DNA of 5,185 bases, from positions 1-5,185 of the forward strand of contig JAOTUT010000150.1 of NCBI GenBank assembly GCA_029863735.1. The letters run 5' to 3'. A model generated the notes under the pieces. It searched no databases and was not told the DNA's origin. It was given only the letters and a program-made list of their open reading frames with translations. The position numbers and the translations under genes are program-made. Shown here piece by piece: positions 1 to 5,185 of the stretch. The DNA comes from Ignavibacteria bacterium (GTDB lineage: Bacteria; Bacteroidota; Ignavibacteria; Ignavibacteriales; Ignavibacteriaceae). Position 1 is the first letter of the stretch, and every line of letters begins with the position of its first letter.

Positions 1-887
1 GAAAAATACTCCGAGAAGGACCTTTTGAAAATATCTGGATTCAGCCAGCAGCAGGAGATGCAGGTGGTGCTTTAGGTGCTGTACTTGTTGGCTGGTATTG
101 TTATTTGGATAACCCAAGAATTGCTGACGGGAAGAATGATTCACAATTTGGTTCTTATCTTGGTCCTGATTTTAATCAGACTGATATTAAATCATTTATA
201 GAAAAGAATAATTACGCTGCGAAAAGATTAGAAGAAGATGAACTAATTAGAACAGTGTCAAAATTAATTGCAGAAGAAAAAGTTATCGGCTGGTTTGATG
301 GCAGGATGGAATTTGGACCACGAGCCCTCGGTGCTCGTTCGATCATCGGCGATGCACGTTCACCCAAGATGCAAGCTTTAATGAACATCAAAATAAAATT
401 CCGTGAAGGATTCAGACCATTTGCACCTTCAGTTCTTTATGAAAAAGTTGGAGATTATTTTGAAATTGAAAAGGAAAGTCCTTATATGCTTCTTGTTGCT
501 AATGTTAAAAATGAAAGAAGAATTGCAATGAATGATGAACAGGAAAAGCTCTGGGGAATTGATAAATTAAATATTGTTCGCTCCGATATTCCAGCAATAA
601 CTCACGTTGATTATTCTGCCCGGCTTCAAACTGTACATAAAGAAACAAATCCAAGATATCATAAATTGATACAGCAATTTGAAAAAGATACTGGTTATGC
701 AGTTATTATCAACACTTCATTTAACGTTAGAGGTGAGCCCATTGTTTGCACACCTGGAGATGCTTATAGATGTTTTATGAGGACCAACATTGATTATCTT
801 GTGCTTGGGAATTATCTGCTATCAAAAGAAGATCAAAAGCCGTTGGAAAAAGATGTGAACTGGAAAAAGGAATTTGCACTGGATTAA
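1..887 (+). CDS. O-carbamoyltransferase, NodU/CmcH/TobZ family (5' truncated by window edge)
   Basis: The frame is open from base 3 and gives 294 residues ending at TAA 885-887. Residues below are counted from that first codon. The start is outside the window, and the internal TTG at 105 is not a start. Family enzymes move a carbamoyl group from carbamoyl phosphate, via carbamoyl-AMP, to a hydroxyl on a sugar, antibiotic or toxin. Residues 13-26 (IQPAAGDAGGALGA) are the end of the Kae1-like domain, whose Asp19 matches a metal-binding position of the family. The rest is the YrdC-like C-terminal domain, with GRMEFGPRALGARSII (100-115), FREGFRPFAPSV (133-144), HVDYSARLQTV (201-211) and NTSFNVRGEP (237-246) followed by TPGDA. 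All signature blocks are intact, so an active enzyme is expected. Its stop overlaps the next ATG by one base (TAATG), implying translational coupling to the SxtJ-like gene. Family assignment is very secure. The substrate cannot be read from sequence; a sugar or glycan is inferred from the downstream glycosyltransferase. Confidence 0.95.
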   Translation, partial: KILREGPFENIWIQPAAGDAGGALGAVLVGWYCYLDNPRIADGKNDSQFGSYLGPDFNQTDIKSFIEKNNYAAKRLEEDELIRTVSKLIAEEKVIGWFDGRMEFGPRALGARSIIGDARSPKMQALMNIKIKFREGFRPFAPSVLYEKVGDYFEIEKESPYMLLVANVKNERRIAMNDEQEKLWGIDKLNIVRSDIPAITHVDYSARLQTVHKETNPRYHKLIQQFEKDTGYAVIINTSFNVRGEPIVCTPGDAYRCFMRTNIDYLVLGNYLLSKEDQKPLEKDVNWKKEFALD

Positions 888-1306
888 TGATGCTCAAAGA
901 AGAATTCAAACATATTAAAGAAACAAAGAAGGATCTTCGCAAGTTTGGTTTGACTGTCGGTGGTGTCTTAATAATTTTAGCTGCTTTGCTCTTCTATTTT
1001 GAAAAACCCTCGGCAATTTATTTTGCTATCATTGGAGGACTACTTTTTGTCTTCGGACTCATCATTCCGCTGACTCTGAAACCTCTCAATAAAATCTGGA
1101 TGGGCTTAGCAATTGTTCTAGGATACTTTATGTCACGATTAATTCTTACCATCATATTCTATCTTGTGATAACACCCATCTCATTTATTGCAAAACTTGT
1201 TGGTAAAAAATTTATGATATTGAAAAATGATAAATCTGCTAATACGTATTGGGAAAAACGCAGTATCATTCACAAAAAACAAATAGATTACGAAAGACAA
1301 TTTTAG
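887..1306 (+). CDS. SxtJ-like small membrane protein
   Basis: This 139-aa protein begins with a charged, Lys/Glu-rich cytoplasmic-type segment (residues 1-19). Hydrophobic stretches follow at about 20-38, 43-62 and 70-103, the last long enough for one long or two short membrane passes. The tail is basic. The block FYLVITPISFIAKLVGKK (91-108) and the later NTYWEKR (119-125) resemble the conserved end of the SxtJ family, which is found directly after O-carbamoyltransferase genes, including sxtI in saxitoxin clusters. No enzymatic motif is visible. From conserved adjacency, the family is thought to assist or anchor the carbamoyltransferase at the membrane, but this is inference. ATG 887 overlaps the upstream stop by one base. 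ATG 890 immediately after it is an equally possible start and would remove one Met. Assignment rests on motif memory plus context. Confidence 0.85.
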   Translation: MMLKEEFKHIKETKKDLRKFGLTVGGVLIILAALLFYFEKPSAIYFAIIGGLLFVFGLIIPLTLKPLNKIWMGLAIVLGYFMSRLILTIIFYLVITPISFIAKLVGKKFMILKNDKSANTYWEKRSIIHKKQIDYERQF

Positions 1307-1315
1307 GAATTATTT

Positions 1316-1474
1316 ATGAGTAAATTATCTATACTATCTGAACTCTGGCAATTTCTTAAAGTAAGAAAAAAATGGTGGCTGGCACCAATACTTATATTAC
1401 TGCTGTTGCTTGGCGGACTAATTATTTTGACTCAGGGTTCTGCTTTAGCACCATTTATTTATGCAATCTTTTAA
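1316..1474 (+). CDS. DUF5989/SxtK-like membrane peptide, 52 aa
   Basis: This small gene encodes 52 residues. An amphipathic basic start (SILSELWQFLKVRKKWW, residues 5-21) leads into one membrane segment (about 22-46) and ends with LTQGSALAPFIYAIF (38-52). The pattern ELWxFLxxRKKWWLxP, a leucine-rich helix, then QGSAxAPFIYxxF is characteristic of the DUF5989 family, whose best-known member is SxtK. These peptides typically follow a carbamoyltransferase and an SxtJ-like gene, exactly as here, with 9 nt separating it from the SxtJ-like stop. Function is unknown; the length and single helix suit a small subunit or membrane tether for the carbamoyltransferase complex (inference). No clear Shine-Dalgarno precedes the ATG, so translation may depend on coupling to the upstream gene. 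It is full length for the family. Confidence 0.88.
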   Translation: MSKLSILSELWQFLKVRKKWWLAPILILLLLLGGLIILTQGSALAPFIYAIF

Positions 1475-1530
1475 TTCGTGTTTAATTAGTGTATTTGTGG
1501 CATATTTTTAAGCAACGAATAGACGAATTT
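1473..1530 (+). repeat. Degenerate AATTNGTG-unit repeat with inverted copies
   Basis: The 64-nt spacer between the SxtK-like gene and the lysine-rich ORF is built from short related units. AATTCGTG lies at 1473-1480, AATTAGTG at 1484-1491 and TATTTGTG at 1492-1499. Inverted copies follow: ACGAAT at 1515-1520 (approximately) and ACGAATT at 1523-1529. AATTCGT and ACGAATT are perfect complements and could form a long-range stem across the spacer. Similar CACGAATT/AATTAGTG-type units recur between genes in many Bacteroidota-group genomes, from memory, so this looks like a degenerate dispersed intergenic element. It may also act as a weak transcription or RNA-processing boundary. I see no convincing promoter here. 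Confidence 0.4.
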
Positions 1531-1538
1531 AATTTCAT

Positions 1539-1694
1539 ATGAAAACTAAAATCAAAATTAAAAAGAAAAAGAAGCGTATTCCGGTTCCTAGAAAACCACC
1601 TAAGGTAGAAAAGAATCCTAAAGCGTACGACAGGAAAAAAAGCAAAAAGAAATTGAGGAAGAAACTTAAGGAAGAACTTTCATCTGATGATTAA
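1539..1694 (+). CDS. Lysine-rich small basic protein, 51 aa (hypothetical)
   Basis: This ORF encodes 51 residues, of which 20 are Lys and 4 Arg against 6 acidic, so the product is extremely basic. It has three parts: an alternating then solid lysine run (KTKIKIKKKKKR, residues 2-13), a proline-containing linker (IPVPRKPPKVEKNPKAY, 14-30), and a predicted charged helix ending in acidic residues (DRKKSKKKLRKKLKEE then LSSDD). There is no signal peptide or membrane segment, and no family is recognised. Nucleic-acid binding or binding to an anionic polymer or membrane is possible, but nothing shows it. Support for a real gene is its stop overlapping the glycosyltransferase ATG by 8 nt (ATGATTAA) and its place inside a same-strand operon. 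Against it are the low-complexity A-rich sequence, which favours chance Lys codons, and the lack of a clear ribosome site before ATG 1539. Confidence 0.5.
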   Translation: MKTKIKIKKKKKRIPVPRKPPKVEKNPKAYDRKKSKKKLRKKLKEELSSDD

Positions 1695-2496
1695 AGCTAC
1701 TCTAATCGCTGCTTTTTACAATCGGCTTGATTATCTTAAGCTTGTGCTTGCCGGATTTGAAAGACAAACACTGAAAAACTTTGAATTCATAGTTGCTGAT
1801 GATGGGTCAAGTGAAGCAGTAGTTAACGAATTTAAAAAAACTATTTCCCAACATTCATTTCCGATAAAGCATATCTGGCAGGAAGACAAAGGATTCAGAA
1901 AAAATAAAATTCTCAATAAAGCAATTTCAGAATCCGAATCAGACTATCTTATTTTTATAGATTGTGACTGTGTTCCTCACAGAGCCTTTGTCGAAGGGCA
2001 TCTGAGTTATTCAAATCAAAATACCTCGCTAGCCGGGAGACGGGTTAATCTTTCACAAAAAATTACAAATCAACTTTCAGAAAAGAATGTCTTTGAAGGT
2101 TTTCTTGAAAAGAATCTTTTATCCTTAGTTAAGGGTGGCTTATTCGGTGAGTCTGTTGATGTCGAAAAAGGACTTTATCTAAAAAATAAGTTCCTGCTTA
2201 ATTTCTTTAACAGAAAACAAAGGGGATTACTTGGTTGTAACTTCTCTTTGTATAAAGATGATTTAATCAAAATTAATGGTTTTGATGAACGTTACGAAGG
2301 TCCGTCAATCGGTGAAGATTCAGACGTTCAGTATAGGCTGGAACTGTCTGGAGTTAAAAATAAATCAATTAATCACTCTGCTGTTCAATACCATCTTTAC
2401 CATAAACTCCTGGAAAGACCGTCAAAAAACCTTCAGCTTTTCGATGAAATAAAGAAAAGCAAAATTGGCTTCACTCCTTTTGGCTTAATAAAATAA
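1687..2496 (+). CDS. Family 2 glycosyltransferase (GT-A fold)
   Basis: The 269-aa product is predicted to transfer a sugar from a nucleotide-sugar donor during glycan assembly, in the cytoplasm or at the inner membrane face. The N-terminal GT-A half has the nucleotide-binding start TLIAAFYNR (5-13), VADDGSS (36-42), QEDKGFRKNKILNKAI (65-80) and the metal-binding DCD at 92-94 (FIDCDCVP). The C-terminal half carries GCNFS (183-187), GFDERYEG (198-205) and the acceptor/base motif GEDSD (209-213), like the galactosyltransferase-type C-terminal block of many GT2 enzymes. A histidine-containing YHLYHK follows at 235-240. There are no membrane helices and the length is usual. ATG 1687 fits because the protein begins directly at the first beta strand. 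It overlaps the lysine-rich ORF by 8 nt. Donor and acceptor are not predictable; the carbamoyltransferase upstream suggests a carbamoylated surface glycan (inference). Confidence 0.93.
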   Translation: MIKATLIAAFYNRLDYLKLVLAGFERQTLKNFEFIVADDGSSEAVVNEFKKTISQHSFPIKHIWQEDKGFRKNKILNKAISESESDYLIFIDCDCVPHRAFVEGHLSYSNQNTSLAGRRVNLSQKITNQLSEKNVFEGFLEKNLLSLVKGGLFGESVDVEKGLYLKNKFLLNFFNRKQRGLLGCNFSLYKDDLIKINGFDERYEGPSIGEDSDVQYRLELSGVKNKSINHSAVQYHLYHKLLERPSKNLQLFDEIKKSKIGFTPFGLIK

Positions 2497-2538
2497 TACA
2501 TTTTCTCATTCTGGCTCAATATTAATTAGTGATATATG

Positions 2539-2570
2539 TAATTATTCCTAAATAATATTTGGAATAATTA
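2539..2570. promoter_or_regulatory. Perfect 10-bp inverted repeat upstream of the Lrp-type gene (candidate operator)
   Basis: TAATTATTCC (2539-2548) and GGAATAATTA (2561-2570) are exact reverse complements around a 12-nt AT-rich centre. Inside, AAAT and ATTT can extend the pairing with one bulged T. The site ends about 59 nt before the regulator's ATG. An AT-rich dyad of this kind suits autoregulation by an Lrp/AsnC protein. It is followed by TTGTTTGACC rather than a T-run, so it is a poor intrinsic terminator for the upstream operon, though an RNA hairpin is possible. A TTGACC at 2575-2580 with TAAATT at 2596-2601 (15-nt gap) is a weak promoter candidate just downstream, which would put the dyad immediately upstream of the -35. 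Confidence 0.45.
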
Positions 2571-2618
2571 TTGTTTGACCTTAAGTTTCTTGGTGTAAAT
2601 TTAAATTTTCCTAAATAA
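2545..2618 (+). repeat. 11-nt direct repeat TTCCTAAATAA, two copies 63 nt apart
   Basis: TTCCTAAATAA occurs at 2545-2555, overlapping the left arm of the inverted repeat, and again at 2608-2618, just before the ribosome site of the regulator. The start-to-start distance of 63 nt is about six helical turns, so the two copies face the same side of the DNA. This is compatible with binding by an Lrp-type multimer, but the sequence is AT-rich and the match could be chance. Confidence 0.35.
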
Positions 2619-2620
2619 AT

Positions 2621-2626
2621 AAGGTG
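2621..2626 (+). promoter_or_regulatory. Ribosome binding site that sets the Lrp-type start
   Basis: AAGGTG, continuing as AGGTGAC, matches the downstream part of the canonical AGGAGGTGATC complement of 16S rRNA. The GTG at 2624 lies inside this site and so cannot be the start. The ATG at 2630 is correctly placed, since a match to the downstream part of the consensus needs only a short spacer. Confidence 0.6.
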
Positions 2627-2629
2627 ACT

Positions 2630-3076
2630 ATGCTTGACGATTTAGACATTCAAATACTTAAAACTCTTCAGGTTAACGGAAGAACAAAAAGGAATGAACT
2701 TGCTGAACAGGTTAGTTTATCAGTGCCTTCGGTTAGTGAAAGGTTAAAAAAATTAGAAGAAAGTAAAATAATTGAAGGTTATTATGCAAAAGTTAACAAG
2801 CAGGCGTTTGGATTAGATATACTGGCTTTTATTCTTGTAATAATGGATTCATCAAAGCATTATAAAGATTTAATTAAACACGTTGATAAACATCCGAGCA
2901 TTCTGGAATGTTATTCGGTGTTAGGTGAAGGATCTCACTTGCTGAAAGTACTAGTAAAAAACACAGAATCTCTTGAAAAAGTGCTTAGTGAAATTCAGAC
3001 CTGGCTCGGTGTACAAGGAACCAAAACTACATATGTTCTCTCTACGATTAAAGAAACTACAGCAATTAATATCTAA
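2630..3076 (+). CDS. Lrp/AsnC-family transcriptional regulator
   Basis: This DNA-binding regulator is 148 aa from ATG 2630; a GTG at 2624 would add two residues but sits in the ribosome site. Residues 1-60 form the AsnC-type winged helix-turn-helix: LDDLDIQIL (2-10), the NGR turn (16-18), the scaffold helix ELAEQV (23-28) and the recognition helix [14 protein letters not shown] (31-44), followed by [11 protein letters not shown]. Residues 62-143 form the RAM/AsnC ligand domain, a ferredoxin-like fold used for dimer and octamer assembly. In its effector loop, [10 protein letters not shown] (98-107), the Asp usual in the family pattern TGxxDxLLKV is replaced by Ser102, so effector binding may differ from leucine- or asparagine-responsive members. 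The glnA start lies 20 nt downstream with no terminator between, so the two are almost certainly one transcript. Nitrogen or amino-acid sensing, with control of glnA and of itself, is inferred from context. Confidence 0.93.
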   Translation: MLDDLDIQILKTLQVNGRTKRNELAEQVSLSVPSVSERLKKLEESKIIEGYYAKVNKQAFGLDILAFILVIMDSSKHYKDLIKHVDKHPSILECYSVLGEGSHLLKVLVKNTESLEKVLSEIQTWLGVQGTKTTYVLSTIKETTAINI

Positions 3077-3096
3077 TAAATAAAAAGGAAAACTTT

Positions 3097-4524
3097 ATGG
3101 CAAAATCTCCGAGTTCAATTGACAAAGTGCTTGGCTTTTTTAAAGCGAAGAAAATCAAGTTTATAGATTTAAAGTTTATGGACTTCCCCGGACAGTGGCA
3201 GCATTTCACGGTTCCGGTTACTCAGTTTGATGCAGATTCTTTTGTTAATGGTTACGGTTTTGACGGTTCATCAATGAGAGGATGGAAAGCCATAAACGAA
3301 AGTGATATGCTGATAATCCCGGATCCTGATACATTATTTTTCGATCCGTTCATCGATGCACCAACAGCTAGTTTAATCTGTGATATATATGAACCTGCAA
3401 CTAAAGAAAAGTATACTCGTTGTCCAAGGAATGTAGCACAGAAAGCTGAAGCCCATTTGAAATCAACCGGTATTGCTGATACAGTTTATTATGGTCCTGA
3501 GGCAGAGTTTTTCATTTTTGATGATGTAAGATTTGATTCAAAACCGAACGGCTGCTTTTATCATGTTGATTCTGTTGAAGGAAGATGGAATACAGGAAGG
3601 GAAGAAAATCCAAATCTTGCAAATAAGCCGAGATATAAAGAAGGATATTTTCCTGTCCCTCCCACAGATGCTTTAATGGATTTAAGAAATGATATGGTTG
3701 TTAATTTAATGAACTGCGGAATTGATGTTGAAGCACAACACCACGAAGTTGCAAGTGGTGGTCAGTGTGAAATTGATCTTCATTTTGCTCCATTGGTGAA
3801 AGCTGCTGACCAGCTTTTGATGTTTAAGTACATAGTTAAGAACACAGCCAAGAAGTGGAATAAAACAGTTACATATATGCCCAAACCAATTCAGGGTGAT
3901 AATGGAAGTGGAATGCATGTGCATACAAGCTTGTGGAAAAAAGGAAAACCACTTTTTGCTGGACCGGGTTATGCCGGTTTAAGTGATGATGCTCTTTATT
4001 TCATCGGCGGATTATTGAAGCACGCAGCTTCGCTTTGTGCTTTTGCTAATCCTACAACAAACTCGTATAAGAGATTAGTGCCGGGATTTGAAGCACCTGT
4101 CAATCTCGCATACTCGCAACGGAACAGAAGTGCGGCTGTAAGAATCCCGATGTATTCAACAAGTCCCAAATCAAAGCGAGTTGAGTTCCGTTGTCCAGAT
4201 CCTTCAGCTAATCCGTATCTTGCCTTTTCAGCAATGTTGATGGCAGGATTGGATGGCATTATTAACAGGATTGATCCAGGTGAGCCATTGGATAAAGATA
4301 TTTACGATATGCCTCCTGAAGAATTAAAGAATGTTCCTTCAACACCGGGCAGTTTAAATGATGCAATTAAAGCTTTAGCAAACGATCACGAGTATCTATT
4401 AAAAGGTGATGTGTTTACAGAAGATGTAATTGAAACCTGGATAAAGTATAAGATTGAAAAGGAAATTAAACCAATGGCACTGCAGCCGCATCCATTTGAG
4501 TTTGGAATGTACTACGACGTATAA
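3097..4524 (+). CDS. glnA: Glutamine synthetase type I-beta
   Basis: Glutamine synthetase makes glutamine from glutamate, ammonia and ATP in the cytoplasm and is normally a dodecamer. The 475-aa protein is close to the E. coli enzyme in length (469) and collinear with it. Visible active-site elements are GFDGSS (54-59, catalytic Asp56), metal ligands Glu135 and Glu137 (GPEAEFF), Glu217 and Glu225 ([11 protein letters not shown]), the ATP/glutamate loop DNGSGMH (268-274), the flap Glu332 in [17 protein letters not shown] (343-351) and Glu363 in RVEFRCPDP. The beta-type central insertion is present (about 145-185, EGRWNTG and EGYFPVPP). Tyr403 in DIYDMPPEE matches the adenylylated Tyr397 of E. 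coli. The protein ends with the family's [17 protein letters not shown] at 3085-3090 is a well-spaced ribosome site. The gene follows the Lrp-type regulator in the same transcript and ends at a strong terminator. No residue needed for catalysis looks lost. Confidence 0.98.
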   Translation: MAKSPSSIDKVLGFFKAKKIKFIDLKFMDFPGQWQHFTVPVTQFDADSFVNGYGFDGSSMRGWKAINESDMLIIPDPDTLFFDPFIDAPTASLICDIYEPATKEKYTRCPRNVAQKAEAHLKSTGIADTVYYGPEAEFFIFDDVRFDSKPNGCFYHVDSVEGRWNTGREENPNLANKPRYKEGYFPVPPTDALMDLRNDMVVNLMNCGIDVEAQHHEVASGGQCEIDLHFAPLVKAADQLLMFKYIVKNTAKKWNKTVTYMPKPIQGDNGSGMHVHTSLWKKGKPLFAGPGYAGLSDDALYFIGGLLKHAASLCAFANPTTNSYKRLVPGFEAPVNLAYSQRNRSAAVRIPMYSTSPKSKRVEFRCPDPSANPYLAFSAMLMAGLDGIINRIDPGEPLDKDIYDMPPEELKNVPSTPGSLNDAIKALANDHEYLLKGDVFTEDVIETWIKYKIEKEIKPMALQPHPFEFGMYYDV

Positions 4525-4534
4525 TCATTGAGCT

Positions 4535-4573
4535 GTCATTGCGAATTCCGCATAAGCGAAATGAAGCAATCTC
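4535..4573. repeat. Degenerate palindromic intergenic repeat (TCATTGCGA...AAGCAATCTC type)
   Basis: The segment starts with GTCATTGCGAA and ends with GAAGCAATCTC, with AAGCGAA between them. ATTGC (4538-4542) and GCAAT (4566-4570) are complementary ends. The layout TCATTGCGA-n-AGCGAA-n-GAAGCAATCTC matches, from memory, a short dispersed palindrome seen between genes in many unrelated bacterial genomes. The inner part here is degenerate, so it may be a decayed copy. It begins 10 nt after the glnA stop. Confidence 0.5.
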
Positions 4574-4581
4574 GATTTATG

Positions 4582-4616
4582 ACCGCAATCTTTGAAATGA
4601 GAGATTGCGGTTTTTT
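4582..4616 (+). terminator. Rho-independent terminator of the lrp-glnA unit
   Basis: CCGCAATCT (4583-4591) and AGATTGCGG (4602-4610) form a perfect 9-bp stem around a 10-nt loop, followed directly by six T residues (4611-4616). An outer A-T pair (4582/4611) can extend the stem. It lies 58 nt after the glnA stop. Its sequence is related to the adjacent GCAATCTC repeat, suggesting the terminator was built from a repeat copy. Confidence 0.88.
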
Positions 4617-4704
4617 ATCCGGCTATAAATATGCTTCGATCATGAATAAGTCGTTCATAATTATATTTTTTATTTGTTTATACTGAAAAATTTCATTGGT
4701 CATC

Positions 4705-4733
4705 TTGTGAATTAGATTTAAAAAAGTTATATT
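4705..4733 (+). promoter_or_regulatory. Sigma70-like promoter for the secreted-protein gene
   Basis: TTGTGA (4705-4710, 4/6 to TTGACA) and TATATT (4728-4733, 5/6 to TATAAT) are separated by exactly 17 nt. Transcription would begin near 4740, about 27 nt before the ATG. It follows the glnA terminator, so an independent promoter is expected here. The high A/T content makes chance matches easy, and if the organism uses the Bacteroidetes-type sigma factor the real elements could differ. Confidence 0.4.
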
Positions 4734-4766
4734 TTAATTAACCTCATCATCAAAATAGGAGATGTT

Positions 4767-5185
4767 ATGAAAACTATTTTTACTTTTTTTGTGTTTCTAC
4801 TTTTCTCAATTAGTATTTCGGCGCAGGAAGATATCCTGTTTCATGTTGTTCCACCTGATTACACAAGTGTACCCGGGAATACCGCATTTCTTAGCCAGTT
4901 TGCTACCGGTCCACGAACTTATCAGCTACTAATTCATGAGAGTGAGCTTACGGACATTATTGGTAAAGAAATTCAAGCAGTTAGTTGGAGGCTCCCTACT
5001 TCAGCAAGCAGTAATTGGCCAGCTTCCGAAGTTACAGTTACAAATCATGATATTTACCTTAGCGAAAGTGTCACGCCTGCTAACCGAAGTTTGACTGATT
5101 TTACTGCAAATGTGGTTGGACCTCAAAAGCTTGTTAGGTTTGGAAGCTTAGTTATTCCCGCGAACAGCTACACTTTTGGGAATAC
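4767..5185 (+). CDS. Secreted protein of unknown function (3' truncated by window edge)
   Basis: AGGAG at 4757-4761 with a 5-nt gap supports ATG 4767. The frame is open to the window end and gives 139 codons plus two bases. Residues 1-19 are a clear Sec signal peptide (Lys2, hydrophobic core IFTFFVFLLFSISI, likely cut after Ala19 before QED). There is no lipobox cysteine, so it is not a lipoprotein. The mature part is rich in Ser, Thr, Val and Asn and looks beta-stranded, for example RTYQLLIHESELTDIIG (50-66), EIQAVSWRL (68-76) and NHDIYLSESV. This resembles the beta-sandwich regions of extracellular proteins common in the Bacteroidota group, many of which carry a C-terminal type IX secretion sorting domain; that end is outside the window. 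No enzymatic motif is seen. It stands alone after the glnA terminator, with no visible tie to nitrogen metabolism. Confidence 0.85.
   Translation, partial: MKTIFTFFVFLLFSISISAQEDILFHVVPPDYTSVPGNTAFLSQFATGPRTYQLLIHESELTDIIGKEIQAVSWRLPTSASSNWPASEVTVTNHDIYLSESVTPANRSLTDFTANVVGPQKLVRFGSLVIPANSYTFGN

Noticed and set aside
105..107. TTG as a start for a 260-aa carbamoyltransferase
   Set aside because: The same frame is open to the left edge and encodes the conserved IQPAAGDAGGALGA motif before this codon, so the gene is cut by the window and does not start here.
1473..1500. Bacteroidetes-type promoter (TAnnTTTG) before the lysine-rich ORF
   Set aside because: TGTATTTG at 1490-1497 is only a near match, I found no convincing partner upstream, and the segment is better explained as repeat units.
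1731..1916. 61-codon ORF on the minus strand inside the glycosyltransferase
   Set aside because: It lies wholly antisense to a gene with intact GT2 motifs, has no recognisable domain and no ribosome site that I can see.
2539..2580. Intrinsic terminator after the glycosyltransferase
   Set aside because: The inverted repeat is almost all A/T with only two G-C pairs per stem and is followed by TTGTTTGACC, not a T-run, so an operator is at least as likely.
2624..2626. GTG as the start of the Lrp-type regulator
   Set aside because: It overlaps the AAGGTG ribosome site; ATG 2630 fits both the site and the usual family N-terminus.
3706..3924. 72-codon ORF on the minus strand inside glnA
   Set aside because: It is antisense to the strongly conserved metal-ligand region of glutamine synthetase, which constrains the sequence; the product has no family resemblance.
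3996..4259. 87-codon ORF on the minus strand inside glnA
   Set aside because: It is an antisense shadow of conserved glutamine synthetase codons (flap and arginine motifs) with no independent support.
4645..4665. Short ATGAA...TTCAT inverted repeat upstream of the secreted-protein gene
   Set aside because: It has only five base pairs in AT-rich DNA, no T-run and no clear relation to the promoter, so it is within chance expectation.

Overview
The window is AT-rich, and every supported gene lies on the + strand. Gene content suggests a bacterium of the Bacteroidota/Chlorobiota group, possibly Ignavibacteria-like: a GSI-beta glutamine synthetase paired with an Lrp/AsnC regulator, a Bacteroidota-style GT2 glycosyltransferase, short purine-rich ribosome sites in A/T-rich leaders, and a secreted beta-rich protein with a short hydrophobic signal peptide. 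This placement is inferred from style and gene content, not from a marker gene.

Region 1 (1-2496) is the 3' part of a surface-glycan or secondary-metabolite style operon. It holds the C-terminal half of a NodU/CmcH/TobZ-type O-carbamoyltransferase (cut by the left edge), then a three-segment SxtJ-like membrane protein (1-nt overlap), then a 52-aa DUF5989/SxtK-like membrane peptide. After a 64-nt spacer of degenerate AATTNGTG units come a very lysine-rich 51-aa ORF and a GT2 glycosyltransferase that overlaps it by 8 nt. The carbamoyltransferase-SxtJ-SxtK trio is a recurrent neighbourhood, known for example from saxitoxin clusters, where the two small membrane proteins still lack a defined biochemical role. 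Here the trio probably serves carbamoylation of a sugar or glycan rather than toxin synthesis, because the next recognisable gene is a glycosyltransferase.

Region 2 (2497-4616) is a nitrogen-assimilation unit. An intergenic segment carries a perfect 10-bp inverted repeat and an 11-nt direct repeat. Next come an Lrp/AsnC-family regulator and, 20 nt later, glnA encoding a type I-beta glutamine synthetase with a conserved adenylylation tyrosine. The regulator and enzyme are probably co-transcribed, and the regulator plausibly controls its own operon. The unit ends in a strong intrinsic terminator, next to a degenerate palindromic repeat whose arm can compete for the terminator's 3' arm.

Region 3 (4617-5185) has a sigma70-like promoter, a good ribosome site and the first 139 codons of a secreted protein of unknown function that runs off the right edge.

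No RNA gene, CRISPR array, transposase or attachment site was seen. I did not find a convincing wholly new system. The most open items are the lysine-rich small ORF, the altered effector loop of the Lrp-type regulator, and the repeat structures in the three intergenic regions.
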